NCBI GenBank assembly: GCA_029940475.1
Contig: JAPYUT010000041.1
Coordinates: 1-34,647 of the forward strand
Source of the DNA: Verrucomicrobiales bacterium
GTDB taxonomy: Bacteria; Verrucomicrobiota; Verrucomicrobiia; Verrucomicrobiales; DEV007
Direction: 5' to 3'
Length of the DNA stretch: 34,647 nt
This document shows positions 8,724 through 17,704 of the stretch, in pieces. Both the position numbers and the translations under genes were made by a program. The notes beneath the pieces are model-generated. The model worked only from the letters and a program-made list of their open reading frames with translations, had not been told where the DNA came from and did not search any database. Numbering within the stretch: the stretch's first letter is position 1; every line of letters begins with the position of its first letter.

Positions 8724-9872
8724 TTACTTAAGCGGGGTGTTCGGAGGCACGGCTCCAGCGGGATATTTGCCGTTGAACACCATCATTGTCTCCTGTGTTT
8801 CAACTGCCAGGAACGACTCGTCTACCTTGCCGTCCTTGCCGGTGACACGGGACAGGTCAAGCTTGAGATGTTTTGCGAGGAACGGGTAGGCAGCCATGCG
8901 CTTTGAGGTGCCGTAATCATGACCCTCCCCCTTGAAATGTGCGTTGGCCAGTCGCTCATCGGCCCCGAACAAGCCGTAGACATGGCGCACAAAGGGGAAC
9001 TCGGTTACCGGTGTCTTCTGTGTCCAGTCCTTGCCGTTGGATATGATGAGTTGGGGTCGGGGAGCTGCGAGCGCGGCAATCTCGGCATTGTTTGTCTTGT
9101 GGCTCTTGCTCCAGTGGATGGGCATGCCGCTCTCACAGACACAACCGCCGAAGAAGTGCGCGGAAACCTGGCAGACGGGAACCGACACGCTAACACGCGT
9201 ATCGATTGCCGAGAGTATGAATGTTTGCGTGCCACCGCCGGAGCACCCGGTCATGCCGATTCGCTTGCTGTCAACATTGGGCAGACTGATCACGAAATCC
9301 AGCGCACGTGTGCTGTTCCATGTCTGCAGCCGCAGTATCTCCGGTGTCCGGCGGTGATCCCAGCCGACGAGCTTGGAGTCCCCGTAGCCAACCATGTCAT
9401 ACTGGAAGACCGCGGCTCCCATCTTGGCCAGCACGGCACAGCGTGCCTGGCGGGCCTCATTGAAGCGGCCCCCGTGACCGTGCGGGCAGAGGATACCGGC
9501 CATTTTGCCCTTGAAGTCGGTGGGACGATAAAGTGTGCCGGTGACGAAATGCCCGGGAGCACTCTCGATGGCGACATTTTCGGCAGTATATCCCTGATAG
9601 GTCCTTTTCTTCACGAAACGAGGGTTGAGCGGTGTTCGCTTGGGGAGCTTTGTCAGCTTGGCTCCGGCAAGGATGCCGCTAATGACAGTTACCTTGCGTT
9701 TTTCCCAACTCGCCAGATCCGGTGTCGCCTTGCGAATGACATCAAGTTCGGCTGCGGCCTCATGCGGTTTCTGGGCATATCCGACGCGCAGTTTGCCTTT
9801 GTCGGCGTGGCTCAGGGAGATGCTGCCGGCAAAGAGGATCACGGTTGTGCATAAAAAGGTGTGTTTCATCAT
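8724..9872 (-). CDS. Exported alpha/beta-hydrolase, acetyl xylan esterase-like
   Basis: About 382 aa with the start at [10 protein letters not shown] (9872), chosen because a signal peptide follows directly; 20 further codons upstream are open but look non-coding. The catalytic features are [11 protein letters not shown] (oxyanion-hole region), [11 protein letters not shown] with the nucleophile Ser in a GCSGGG elbow, a candidate acidic residue near IISNGKDW, and GEGHDYG with the catalytic His. A Cys-rich stretch, [15 protein letters not shown], follows the nucleophile and is typical of a PVC-specific branch annotated as acetylxylan esterases or alpha/beta-hydrolases. The likely job is removal of acetyl or other ester groups from a polysaccharide, which fits the setting. 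It is transcribed away from the seven-gene run, sharing the 9873-9973 interval for promoters. Confidence 0.85.
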   Translation of the reverse strand: MMKHTFLCTTVILFAGSISLSHADKGKLRVGYAQKPHEAAAELDVIRKATPDLASWEKRKVTVISGILAGAKLTKLPKRTPLNPRFVKKRTYQGYTAENVAIESAPGHFVTGTLYRPTDFKGKMAGILCPHGHGGRFNEARQARCAVLAKMGAAVFQYDMVGYGDSKLVGWDHRRTPEILRLQTWNSTRALDFVISLPNVDSKRIGMTGCSGGGTQTFILSAIDTRVSVSVPVCQVSAHFFGGCVCESGMPIHWSKSHKTNNAEIAALAAPRPQLIISNGKDWTQKTPVTEFPFVRHVYGLFGADERLANAHFKGEGHDYGTSKRMAAYPFLAKHLKLDLSRVTGKDGKVDESFLAVETQETMMVFNGKYPAGAVPPNTPLK

Positions 9873-9973
9873 GATATGGTTGCTGATTTGAGCAAAGGAT
9901 ACAGGCCGGGGAGAGAGGGAGTCAATTGGCATCGCCGTTTTACGGTTTTCATGTCGTCATGAAATCGGCCATA

Positions 9974-11338
9974 ATGGCTGACATGAGTGATGTACGACAA
10001 TTCGGTGCCAAGGGTGACGGCACCTCTGATGATACCGCTGCCATCCGCCACGCGGTTGAGAAGGGGGACGGTGTACTGTATTTTCCCGCCGGCATTTACC
10101 GCATTTCCGCTACCATCGGGATTCCCCTTGCCGGGAGAGGACCCTGCGCGATCACCGGGGAGGCGGGAACATCCACAGTGGTCATGGCCGGTGTGGGTCC
10201 GGCATTCCGGTTGACCGGGACACATGGCGGCACCGGCGACCCGGGCAGCGTGAAACCCGGTGTCTGGAAACTGGAGCGCATGCCGACTGTGCGGAATATC
10301 GCAATTGATGGAGCACATCCCCAGGCGGACGGATTGGAATTGGTTGAGACGATGCAAGCGGTGCTTGAGGGCGTCATGGTGCGCCGCGTGCGCCACGGCA
10401 TCCACTTGGTCAGGCGCAACCGCAATGTGGTCATATCCCATTGTCATCTCTATCACAATACCGGCGTTGGGCTCTACCTGGATGGTGTCAATTTGCATCA
10501 GGTAAACGTTTCAAATTCACACATCAGCTACAACCGGCTTGGCGGTATACGGATCGAGGGCTCCGAGGTGCGTAACCTGCAGATCACCGGCAACGACATC
10601 GAGTATAATAACGCGAAGTCCCATGGCGGACTTCCTTCTGAGCCGACGGCGGAGATCTGGATTGATACCACCGCGCCAAAGGCAAGTGTCAACGAGGTGA
10701 CCATCGCATCAAACACCATCCAGGCCACCAATTCCCCGGGCGGTGCGAACATTCGAATCCTCGAGAAGGGTGATGCCAGCCGGCCTCCGGGCCTGATTGT
10801 CATTTCCGGAAATGTCATCGGATCACAGGAGAACAACGTGCACCTGAGCGGAGCTTACGGGGTGACTATCAGCGGCAACACCATCTATTCATGCGCAAAG
10901 CGAAACCTGCTGGTTGAGCATTCACGCTTGATCACGGTTGGGTCTAATCACTTCCGGCGTCACACTCCATCCTCGGGAACCGGGGTGCACCTTGTCAGCA
11001 GTGAGGACTGTACCATCTCCGGATGCAGTCTTCGTGATGAGTCAGAAGAAGGACAGGCGAGTGGTGCGTCATTGCTGGAACTGGAGGACTGTCGGCGCAT
11101 TGCGGTGAGTGGCTGTGTCTTTACCGATGGCGTGCCCTACGGCATTGATGCCGGCAACTGCAGTGACATTCAGGTCACTGGTTGCATTGTTGCCGACAGC
11201 CGGAAGGCACCACGGGCAAGGGGTGCCTTGCGTTTTTCCGGCAAAGGGAAGCGCAATGGTGTAGCCTTGAATAACCTCCCCGGGAAAATTGAGATTGCCC
11301 CTGAAGCGGGTGTCAAATTACATGAGAATATCAACTAG
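9974..11338 (+). CDS. Right-handed beta-helix protein, pectate-lyase-3 / polygalacturonase type
   Basis: About 454 aa. The N-terminal DVRQFGAKGDGTSDDTAAI is the hallmark of the pectate-lyase-3 superfamily, followed by GDGVLYFPAGIYRIS and then many parallel beta-helix coils rich in the pattern ISGNTI / ITGNDIEYN between residues ~110 and 430. Family members are polysaccharide lyases, hydrolases or epimerases; I see no diagnostic catalytic set that fixes the reaction. The start is uncertain: ATGs at 9926, 9959, 9974 and 9983 are all in frame and none has a convincing Shine-Dalgarno sequence. None gives a signal peptide, so as read the protein stays in the cytoplasm, which is odd for this fold. 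Its last codons overlap the next gene, so the two are probably translationally coupled. Confidence 0.85.
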   Translation: MADMSDVRQFGAKGDGTSDDTAAIRHAVEKGDGVLYFPAGIYRISATIGIPLAGRGPCAITGEAGTSTVVMAGVGPAFRLTGTHGGTGDPGSVKPGVWKLERMPTVRNIAIDGAHPQADGLELVETMQAVLEGVMVRRVRHGIHLVRRNRNVVISHCHLYHNTGVGLYLDGVNLHQVNVSNSHISYNRLGGIRIEGSEVRNLQITGNDIEYNNAKSHGGLPSEPTAEIWIDTTAPKASVNEVTIASNTIQATNSPGGANIRILEKGDASRPPGLIVISGNVIGSQENNVHLSGAYGVTISGNTIYSCAKRNLLVEHSRLITVGSNHFRRHTPSSGTGVHLVSSEDCTISGCSLRDESEEGQASGASLLELEDCRRIAVSGCVFTDGVPYGIDAGNCSDIQVTGCIVADSRKAPRARGALRFSGKGKRNGVALNNLPGKIEIAPEAGVKLHENIN

Positions 11339-13202
11339 CCCCTTAGATGTGCATGCCCTGGTTGCGGTTGCCGTCCTTTCAGTGATTTGTTGCGCGCCGG
11401 CGGCGCAGCCGAATATTCTCTGGATCTCGGCTGAGGATATTAATGCCCACCTTGGCTGTTACGGTGACCCGCATGCGATCACGCCCAATGTAGACCGCTT
11501 GGCCGCTGAGGGGATTCGCTTTACACATGCCTATACTTCTGCCGGTGTCTGTGCCCCGTGCCGCAGTGGCATTATCACCGGCATGTACCAAAACAGCATA
11601 GGCACCCATCATATGCGCTGCAATGCTGTGTTGCCCGGCTGGCTCAAGCCTTTCCCGATGCTGCTGCGCAAGGCCGGTTATTACTGTACCAACAACTCAA
11701 AGACGGATTATCAGTTTTCCAGGCCACCAAAGTCGGAGATATGGGATGAATCCGGATCGAAGGCACACTGGAAAAAACGAGGTAACGGGCAGCCTTTTTT
11801 CGCGGTTTTCAACTTTACCGGCTGTCATGAGAGCGGCATCGCCTCGGAATCCAAATACAAGTCGGTTACCAGTGGACTGTCCGTCAAGGAGCGCCAGGAT
11901 GCAGCAAAGCTGACCACCCTGCCGCCCTATTACCCGGACACGCCGGTCACGCGTGAGGACTGGAAGCGCAACTATGAATTGATCACCGCGATGGATTCCT
12001 GGGCGGGCCAGCTGATCGGCGAGGTGAAGGATGCCGGGCTCTATGAGGACACCATCATTTTCTTCTGGACTGACCATGGTGTTGGTCTGCCGCGGGCGAA
12101 GCGCTGGCTTTACGAGTCCGGAACGCATATCCCCCTGGTGGTGAGGATTCCCGGAGTGCAGGGTGGGGTGATTGACGAACAGTTGGTCAGCTCGATCGAC
12201 TTTGCCCCAACCGTGCTCAACCTGGCAAAGGTCGCGGTTCCCTCCCACCTGCAGGGGCGCGCCTTTCTTGGCGGGGATTTGTCCACGCCGCGTGATTATG
12301 TCTTTGGGGCACGTGATCGCATGGACGAGCGTTATGACATCATTCGCGCCGTGCGCGGTGGTCGCTTTCGTTATATTCGCAATTTCGAGCCGCTTAAACC
12401 CTACTATCAGTATATGAACACGCCCGAGAAGGGGGCGACGATGAAGGAGATTCGCCGTGCTGAGCGCGAGGGAACCCTGACTGAGGTTGGCAAATTGTTT
12501 TCAGCTCCGAGAAAACCCGTTGAGGAACTCTATGACGTGCAGGCAGACCCGCATGAGGTGCGCAACCTTGCCGGTGACTCAAAATATGCAGGCCGGGTAA
12601 AAGAAATGCGTGAGGCGCTGGCACAATGGCAGCGGAAAGTCGGGGATATTGGACTGATTCCTGAGGCTGAGATAGAAATTCGTGAGCAAGCTGCCGGTTC
12701 ACGCTTTGAGATTCTCAACAAGAAAGGCTCCTCAAGCAAATTCCTTAAACGTCTTGTGGCAAGCGCCACGAAGGCTTCCGAGGGGATTGAGGCCCTTCCG
12801 GCCCTGCTCAAGGCTTCCGGGGACAAGGATTCTGCGGTTCGCTACTGGGGCGTGACCGGCATCGGCAATATCGGGAAAAAGGCCGGTGGGCAGGCAATGG
12901 CGGTCGCAAAGAAGGCTATGACGGACAGCTCACCGAGTGTGCGTATTGGTGCCGCCCGTGCGGTTGCACTTTTGGGAGCGCCGGAGCTCGCGATACCGGT
13001 CCTTGTCAGGGAGTTGAAATCCGATCATCAGTGGGGGCGCCTGGCAGCGGCGATTGTCCTTGATGAGATGGATGAGGTAGCAAGGCCGGCGCTCAAGGCA
13101 CTGCAGGAGGCAGTGAAGCAGAGGCAACCCAACAAATACATTGTCCGTGTTGCCAACCGGGCCGTGAACGATCTTCTCGACACAGAAAACCGGGTCCCAT
13201 AG
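11322..13202 (+). CDS. Exported sulfatase with CAPCR active-site motif and C-terminal HEAT repeats
   Basis: About 626 aa, starting at an ATG inside the end of the beta-helix gene (17-nt overlap); a signal peptide follows (LVAVAVLSVICCAPAA). The sulfatase domain opens with QPNILWISAEDIN and has the metal-site pair Glu38-Asp39. The active-site motif is Cys77-Ala-Pro-Cys80-Arg81, so the usual Ser/Ala of CxPSR is replaced by Cys. WTDHGVG supplies the later Asp-His. Residues ~490-620 form HEAT-like helices (SAVRYWGVTGIGNIG, SPSVRIGAARAVALLG), a tail seen on some PVC sulfatases. It is clearly paralogous to the sulfatase part of the next gene. It would desulfate a glycan outside the cytoplasm. The CAPCR motif should still be readable by formylglycine-generating enzyme but is unusual. 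Confidence 0.92.
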   Translation: MRISTSPLDVHALVAVAVLSVICCAPAAQPNILWISAEDINAHLGCYGDPHAITPNVDRLAAEGIRFTHAYTSAGVCAPCRSGIITGMYQNSIGTHHMRCNAVLPGWLKPFPMLLRKAGYYCTNNSKTDYQFSRPPKSEIWDESGSKAHWKKRGNGQPFFAVFNFTGCHESGIASESKYKSVTSGLSVKERQDAAKLTTLPPYYPDTPVTREDWKRNYELITAMDSWAGQLIGEVKDAGLYEDTIIFFWTDHGVGLPRAKRWLYESGTHIPLVVRIPGVQGGVIDEQLVSSIDFAPTVLNLAKVAVPSHLQGRAFLGGDLSTPRDYVFGARDRMDERYDIIRAVRGGRFRYIRNFEPLKPYYQYMNTPEKGATMKEIRRAEREGTLTEVGKLFSAPRKPVEELYDVQADPHEVRNLAGDSKYAGRVKEMREALAQWQRKVGDIGLIPEAEIEIREQAAGSRFEILNKKGSSSKFLKRLVASATKASEGIEALPALLKASGDKDSAVRYWGVTGIGNIGKKAGGQAMAVAKKAMTDSSPSVRIGAARAVALLGAPELAIPVLVRELKSDHQWGRLAAAIVLDEMDEVARPALKALQEAVKQRQPNKYIVRVANRAVNDLLDTENRVP

Positions 13203-13255
13203 GGGCTGATTTCTTCCGGAATCTAAAGGAAATGTGACACGGGGGATGACAAGCC

Positions 13256-13272
13256 TTGCGCAGCAAGCGCAA
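13256..13272. other. Intercistronic hairpin
   Basis: Perfect 6-bp stem, TTGCGC / GCGCAA, with a 5-nt loop between the two sulfatase genes. No T-tract follows. It could stabilise or partly attenuate the transcript. Short and unproven. Confidence 0.3.
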
Positions 13273-13287
13273 TGACAGGTAGTCTCC

Positions 13288-15846
13288 ATGGCGATGATGA
13301 AAATCAAGCTATTTGCTCTTTTCCTGCTGTTTTCACCACTTGCCTTTGCCGGTGAGGATTGGGTGAACCTTTTCGATGGCAAAAGCACCGATGGCTGGAC
13401 GCCTCGCAACACCGTGGTTTCCTTTGAGGCCAGGGACGGTGAACTGCAGCTGTTGTCGAAAACCAACTGCTGGGTCACCACCAAGGTGGAGATGGCGGAC
13501 TTTGAGGCGGAGCTTGAAGTCATGCTGCCGGCCGAGGAGGGTTTTAATTCCGGCCTGGCTTTTCGTTGTATTGGCGCGAAAGGCAAACCGAAGGGCTACC
13601 AGTGTGAGATTGACCGGGGCAAACCGGCCGGGGTCTATGGTATTGGCACCGGCGGTTGGCTTTACCCGGCAGGAAAAGACGGACCGGAGTATGCGGCGAG
13701 GGTCAAGGGGCTGCTCAAGCCGGGCCAGTGGAATCACTTCAAGGTGCGGGCTGAGGGCCCGAGGATCAGGACTTGGCTAAACGGCAAACCGGTTGCTGAC
13801 GTCAGGCATAAGCAGATCCTCAAGGGTTATTTTGGCATTCAGCACCACGGGAAAGGCGGCACTGTCAGGTTCCGCAACATCCGCGCACGTGAGTTAAAGG
13901 AGCAGAAGCAGGCCGGTTTAGCGAAACCCAATATCCTCTGGATTACTGCCGAGGACATGAGTCCCACGCTCGGCTGTTACGGTGATCCTTATGCCATCAC
14001 ACCCAATATTGATCGCTTTGCCAAGCGGGCCACCCGTTATGACAACGCCTTTGCCGCCTCGCCGGTGTGCTCGCCCTCGCGCTCGGTTTTGATTACCGGG
14101 ATGTATAATGTCTCGACCGGCACCAACCAGATGCGTTCGGGTTTTCCCCTGCCGGAGGGGGTAAAGGGTTTCCCCTCTTACCTGCGCAGTGCCGGCTATT
14201 TCACCACCAACAACGTCAAGACCGACTATAACACCAGTGACTCAGGGCGCCTGATTGAGGAATCCTGGGATGAATCCTCAGCCAAGGCCCACTGGCGCAG
14301 CAAGGAGCGCAGCGGGAGGCAGCCGTTTTTTGCGGTGTTTAACCTGATGACCAGCCACCAGTCGCGCACCATGGTTTGGCCATACAGTGCTTTCAAGAAG
14401 CATGTACAGTCCAGGCTTTCCCCGGGTCAGGTTCATGATCCTGAAGATGCGCCGGTGCCCCCTTATTATCCGGACACCCCGCTGGTGCGCAAGACGATGG
14501 CGCGTTACTACGACTGTGTCACCGCCATGGATATCCAGGTTGGCGAGATCTTGCAGCAACTTGAGGAGGACGGGCATGCCGAAGATACCATCGTGTGTTT
14601 CTACTCCGATCATGGTTCCGGGATGCCTCGTCACAAACGCTTATTGCATGACAGTGGAATGCGGGTGGCGATGCTCGTCCACATCCCGGAGAAATGGCAG
14701 CACCTGAGACCCACCAAGCCCGGTGGGGCCACTGAGAGCCTGGTGAGCTTCATTGATTTTGCCCCGACAACGCTGAAGCTGGCGCAGCTTCCTGTGCCCC
14801 AATACATGCAGGGTATCCCGTTCCTGGCGGTGGATGAATCGATCTCGCGACGTGAGATCGTCTATGGCACCCGTGACCGGGTCGATGAGGTGTTTGAGTG
14901 CTCCCGTTCGGTGCGGGACAGGCGTTGGCTTTATATACGCAACTATCACCCGCACTTGTCCTGGAACCAGCCCTCGGTCTTCTCTGACCTGGGTGAGATC
15001 CGCGATGAAATTACCAGCTTTGCCAAGGACAAGGGTGAGGCCATGAGTGTGGCCCAAAAGCACTATGCTGGCTCCACGAAGGCAGTTGAGGAGCTTTATG
15101 ACTGCCGTGCGGACCCTAAGAACACCCGGAATCTCCTGGTTGGTGCAATGACACCGGAGGTTGAGGAAAATCTCCAGCGTTTAAGAAAAGCCTACATCGG
15201 CAAGCGACAGGAGTTCGGTGATTGTGGTGCTCTTCCAGAGAGTGAGATGCGACGCATGGTTACCAGTGAGGGCAAGCCGATGCGGGACATTGTCCTCGGC
15301 AGGACTGACCACAAACCCGACCTTAAGGCTGCCTGGCGCTCTGCGGATAAAGTCGGCATGGCTGGCACTGCGGACCTGCTCAAGAGCTTGCGTTCGGGTG
15401 ATGTTCCCGGGCGGTACTGGGCGATTATCGGTCTGCGGCATCGCGCCTTTGCCGATGCTTCCCTGCACGGCAGGGTTACAGATTTTATGGATGATGTCGC
15501 CCCTTCCGTACGTATCGAGACAGCCGGCTGGCTGGCACATTTCCCGAAATATCGCAAGGGGGCCCTACAGCGCCTGGTGAAGGACCTTGAACATGGGGAC
15601 TGGGCAGTTGCCCTGCGTGCCTGCAGGGCCATCGAGTTGCTTGGGGAAAAGGCAAGAACAGTGCTACCGGTAATGCGCAGGCTATACGGTCGCACCCGGC
15701 ATGCCGCCGGCGACAATAATTTTTTCGTGGCCTTTTCCAGTGGATCTTTCCTTGAGAAACTCGGCCAGAAAACCGAGCCGTGGGATTTTACGCCGGGTGC
15801 GGGAAGCTTCATGCCCGCAGTGAAAAAGAAGGTGAACAAAGAGTAG
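13288..15846 (+). CDS. DUF1080 (3-keto-disaccharide hydrolase) - sulfatase - HEAT fusion
   Basis: 852 aa with a signal peptide (MMKIKLFALFLLFSPLAFA; in-frame ATGs at 13288, 13294 and 13297). Residues ~24-205 are a DUF1080/3-keto-disaccharide-hydrolase-type beta-sandwich: WVNLFDGKSTDGW, NSGLAFRC, KGYQCEIDRG, GQWNHFKVRAEG, WLNGKPVADV. Residues ~213-700 are a full type I sulfatase, with AKPNILWITAEDMS, the signature VCSPSR (Cys261 the formylglycine precursor) and YSDHGSG. Residues ~700-850 are HEAT-like (VPGRYWAIIGL, APSVRIETAGWLAHFP). Family knowledge: DUF1080 proteins include hydrolases of 3-keto-glycosides. One polypeptide may thus couple desulfation with cleavage of an oxidised glycoside. 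The sulfatase part is a paralogue of the preceding gene. Both domains appear intact, with no frameshift at the junction. Confidence 0.93.
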   Translation: MAMMKIKLFALFLLFSPLAFAGEDWVNLFDGKSTDGWTPRNTVVSFEARDGELQLLSKTNCWVTTKVEMADFEAELEVMLPAEEGFNSGLAFRCIGAKGKPKGYQCEIDRGKPAGVYGIGTGGWLYPAGKDGPEYAARVKGLLKPGQWNHFKVRAEGPRIRTWLNGKPVADVRHKQILKGYFGIQHHGKGGTVRFRNIRARELKEQKQAGLAKPNILWITAEDMSPTLGCYGDPYAITPNIDRFAKRATRYDNAFAASPVCSPSRSVLITGMYNVSTGTNQMRSGFPLPEGVKGFPSYLRSAGYFTTNNVKTDYNTSDSGRLIEESWDESSAKAHWRSKERSGRQPFFAVFNLMTSHQSRTMVWPYSAFKKHVQSRLSPGQVHDPEDAPVPPYYPDTPLVRKTMARYYDCVTAMDIQVGEILQQLEEDGHAEDTIVCFYSDHGSGMPRHKRLLHDSGMRVAMLVHIPEKWQHLRPTKPGGATESLVSFIDFAPTTLKLAQLPVPQYMQGIPFLAVDESISRREIVYGTRDRVDEVFECSRSVRDRRWLYIRNYHPHLSWNQPSVFSDLGEIRDEITSFAKDKGEAMSVAQKHYAGSTKAVEELYDCRADPKNTRNLLVGAMTPEVEENLQRLRKAYIGKRQEFGDCGALPESEMRRMVTSEGKPMRDIVLGRTDHKPDLKAAWRSADKVGMAGTADLLKSLRSGDVPGRYWAIIGLRHRAFADASLHGRVTDFMDDVAPSVRIETAGWLAHFPKYRKGALQRLVKDLEHGDWAVALRACRAIELLGEKARTVLPVMRRLYGRTRHAAGDNNFFVAFSSGSFLEKLGQKTEPWDFTPGAGSFMPAVKKKVNKE

Positions 15847-15880
15847 CCTTGTCTCCGGGAATGTCTGTAGGATCAATTGC

Positions 15881-16912
15881 ATGAAAGTTGGAATAATCGG
15901 ATACGGCTGGGTGGCCGGGGCCCACATTGAGGCACTCAATGCCATTGAGGGGGTGGAGGTCACGGCGATTTTCTCGTCGCGTTCTCAGGACGATCATGAA
16001 TTGTCGGCAAAGCACGGCAGCACGATTACCAGTTACACGGATGTTGACGTCATGCTGGCCAATGACGACATCGGCGTGGTGTCAATATGCAGTTACCCGG
16101 GCATGCACAAGGATCATGCGCTTGCATGCGCGGCGGCGGGCAAGCACCTGATCATTGAGAAACCTTTGGCTTTGTCTATTGAGGACAGCGTGCTTATTCG
16201 TGATGCGGTGCGTGCTGCCGGTGTGCGTTGTTGCGTGTGTTTTGAGTGCCGTTACTCAAGCCAGTTCCTTGCCACCAAGGCGGTTATTGACCAGGGATTG
16301 CTCGGGGATGTGCATTATGGTGAGGTGGATTATTTCCACGGGATTGGCCCGTGGTATGGGCAGTTTCGCTGGAACACCGGCCGAGAGAATGGTGGCAGCA
16401 GCCTGCTCTCCGCCGGTTGCCACGCGCTTGATGCCTTGCTGTTGTGCATGGGAGGTGAGGTCGAGGAGGTAAGCTCTTACGCGACTTTTTCAAAGAATGA
16501 GGTATTTGCCAAGTATGAATACCCGACCACGACCACGAGCATCCTCAAGTTTAGCGACGGCCGTGTTGGCAAGACAACCTCCTGCATTGACTGCCTGCAG
16601 CCTTATTACTTTCATACGCACCTCGTTGGCAGCGACGGCAGCCTCCTGGATGACAAGTTTCATTCCCAAAAGCTCTCGACCAACAAGGATTCGTGGAGCG
16701 GGTTGTCCATGAAGATGCTTGATTCAGGGGATGTCAGCGATCATCCCTACCAGACCCAGTTCGAGGCTTTTTTCACGGCACTTAAGAATAGCGAGGAGAT
16801 GCCATTGACCTCGCTTGAGGAGGCTTACCGGACATTCGAGGTGGTGTTTGCCGCTGATCGTTCGGTGGAGGAGGGGCGCCCCGTTAAGTTATCAGAGATT
16901 CGTGGTGGCTAA
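15881..16912 (+). CDS. Cytoplasmic Gfo/Idh/MocA-family oxidoreductase
   Basis: 343 aa NAD(P)-dependent sugar dehydrogenase without a signal peptide. The N-terminal Rossmann fold shows KVGIIGYGWVAGAHI (dinucleotide loop). IIEKPLALS at about residue 95 carries the conserved EKP Lys, and SAGCHALDALL at about residue 180 carries the expected catalytic His. A weak AGGA-type ribosome site lies ~10 nt before the ATG, and it starts 34 nt after the fusion sulfatase. The PIG-L gene begins inside its stop region. Family members oxidise or reduce hydroxyls of sugars, inositols or amino sugars. The context suggests an amino sugar or a 3-keto sugar, but the substrate cannot be read from sequence. Confidence 0.93.
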   Translation: MKVGIIGYGWVAGAHIEALNAIEGVEVTAIFSSRSQDDHELSAKHGSTITSYTDVDVMLANDDIGVVSICSYPGMHKDHALACAAAGKHLIIEKPLALSIEDSVLIRDAVRAAGVRCCVCFECRYSSQFLATKAVIDQGLLGDVHYGEVDYFHGIGPWYGQFRWNTGRENGGSSLLSAGCHALDALLLCMGGEVEEVSSYATFSKNEVFAKYEYPTTTTSILKFSDGRVGKTTSCIDCLQPYYFHTHLVGSDGSLLDDKFHSQKLSTNKDSWSGLSMKMLDSGDVSDHPYQTQFEAFFTALKNSEEMPLTSLEEAYRTFEVVFAADRSVEEGRPVKLSEIRGG

Positions 16913-17702
16913 GAGTGTCATTGCCATCGTCGCGCATCCCGACGACATCGAGTTCTTGTTTGCCGGGACAATGCTGCAGCTTGCCGCCGTTGGTTACCAG
17001 CTGCATTACATGGCCCTGGCCAGTGGCAACTGCGGGTCGTTGCAAAAGGGTGCCGATGAGACCCGGGTGCTGCGCCGGAAGGAAGCTGAGCAGGCGGCAG
17101 GAATTTTGGGTGCGGTTTACCATCCGCCGTTGTGTGATGACCTTGAGATTGTCTATTCTGTGGAATTGTTGCGTCGCCTTGCGGCAGTGGTTCGGTCTGC
17201 TGAGCCCGAGATCGTGCTGACCCATTCTCCTGATGACTACATGGTTGACCACATGGAAACCGCCCGGCTGGCGGTAACCGCCGCCTTTACCCACAGCATG
17301 CCTAATTTTGTCACTGAGCCGCCAACCAAGGCACTCAGCGGGCATGCCCTGGCAGTCTACCATGCCATGCCCCATGGCCTGCGGGATGGATTGCGCAGGA
17401 AGGTCCTGCCGGAAGCTTATGTCGACACAAGCGCGGTCATGGACACCAAGCGTGCTGCGCTGGCGGTGCATAAAAGCCAGCAGGACTGGTTGGAAACAAG
17501 CCAGGGGATGGGTTCTTACCTGGCGGCCATGGATGAAATGTCAATTGAGCTGGGTCGTATGTCCGGTTGCTTTGAGAATACTGAGGGATGGCGCAGGCGC
17601 TTGCATCATGGCTTTAGTGCCGAGGAATGGAACCCGATGGCTGAAGCGTTGGGAAAAATCGTCCGGATTAACCCCGATTATCAACCAGACAAACAACCCT
17701 GA
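16905..17702 (+). CDS. PIG-L (LmbE-like) de-N-acetylase
   Basis: 265 aa zinc-dependent deacetylase. The start is the GTG at 16905, which overlaps the stop of the dehydrogenase (GTGGCTAA). The open frame continues upstream to 16815, but those codons only re-read the previous gene and lack family similarity. Metal-site motifs are clear: [13 protein letters not shown] near the N-terminus and [18 protein letters not shown] around residues 106-120. Family members remove the N-acetyl group from GlcNAc derivatives, as in GPI, mycothiol and bacillithiol synthesis. Here the partner is a NagB-like gene starting 2 nt downstream, so catabolic deacetylation of an amino sugar is more likely than thiol synthesis. 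Overlap at both ends points to coupled translation. Confidence 0.92.
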   Translation: MAKSVIAIVAHPDDIEFLFAGTMLQLAAVGYQLHYMALASGNCGSLQKGADETRVLRRKEAEQAAGILGAVYHPPLCDDLEIVYSVELLRRLAAVVRSAEPEIVLTHSPDDYMVDHMETARLAVTAAFTHSMPNFVTEPPTKALSGHALAVYHAMPHGLRDGLRRKVLPEAYVDTSAVMDTKRAALAVHKSQQDWLETSQGMGSYLAAMDEMSIELGRMSGCFENTEGWRRRLHHGFSAEEWNPMAEALGKIVRINPDYQPDKQP

Positions 17703-17704
17703 TT

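Noticed and set aside
12930..13586. Minus-strand frame of 218 codons
   Set aside because: It spans the end of one sulfatase and the start of the next in antisense; it has no domain and no start context.
16815..16904. Upstream extension of the PIG-L gene to an ATG at 16815
   Set aside because: Those residues re-read the dehydrogenase C-terminus in another frame; family similarity begins at the GTG at 16905.
16905..17702. Bacillithiol-type deacetylase (BshB) role for the PIG-L protein
   Set aside because: No glycosyltransferase or Cys ligase lies nearby; the partner is a NagB-like gene within a sulfatase operon.
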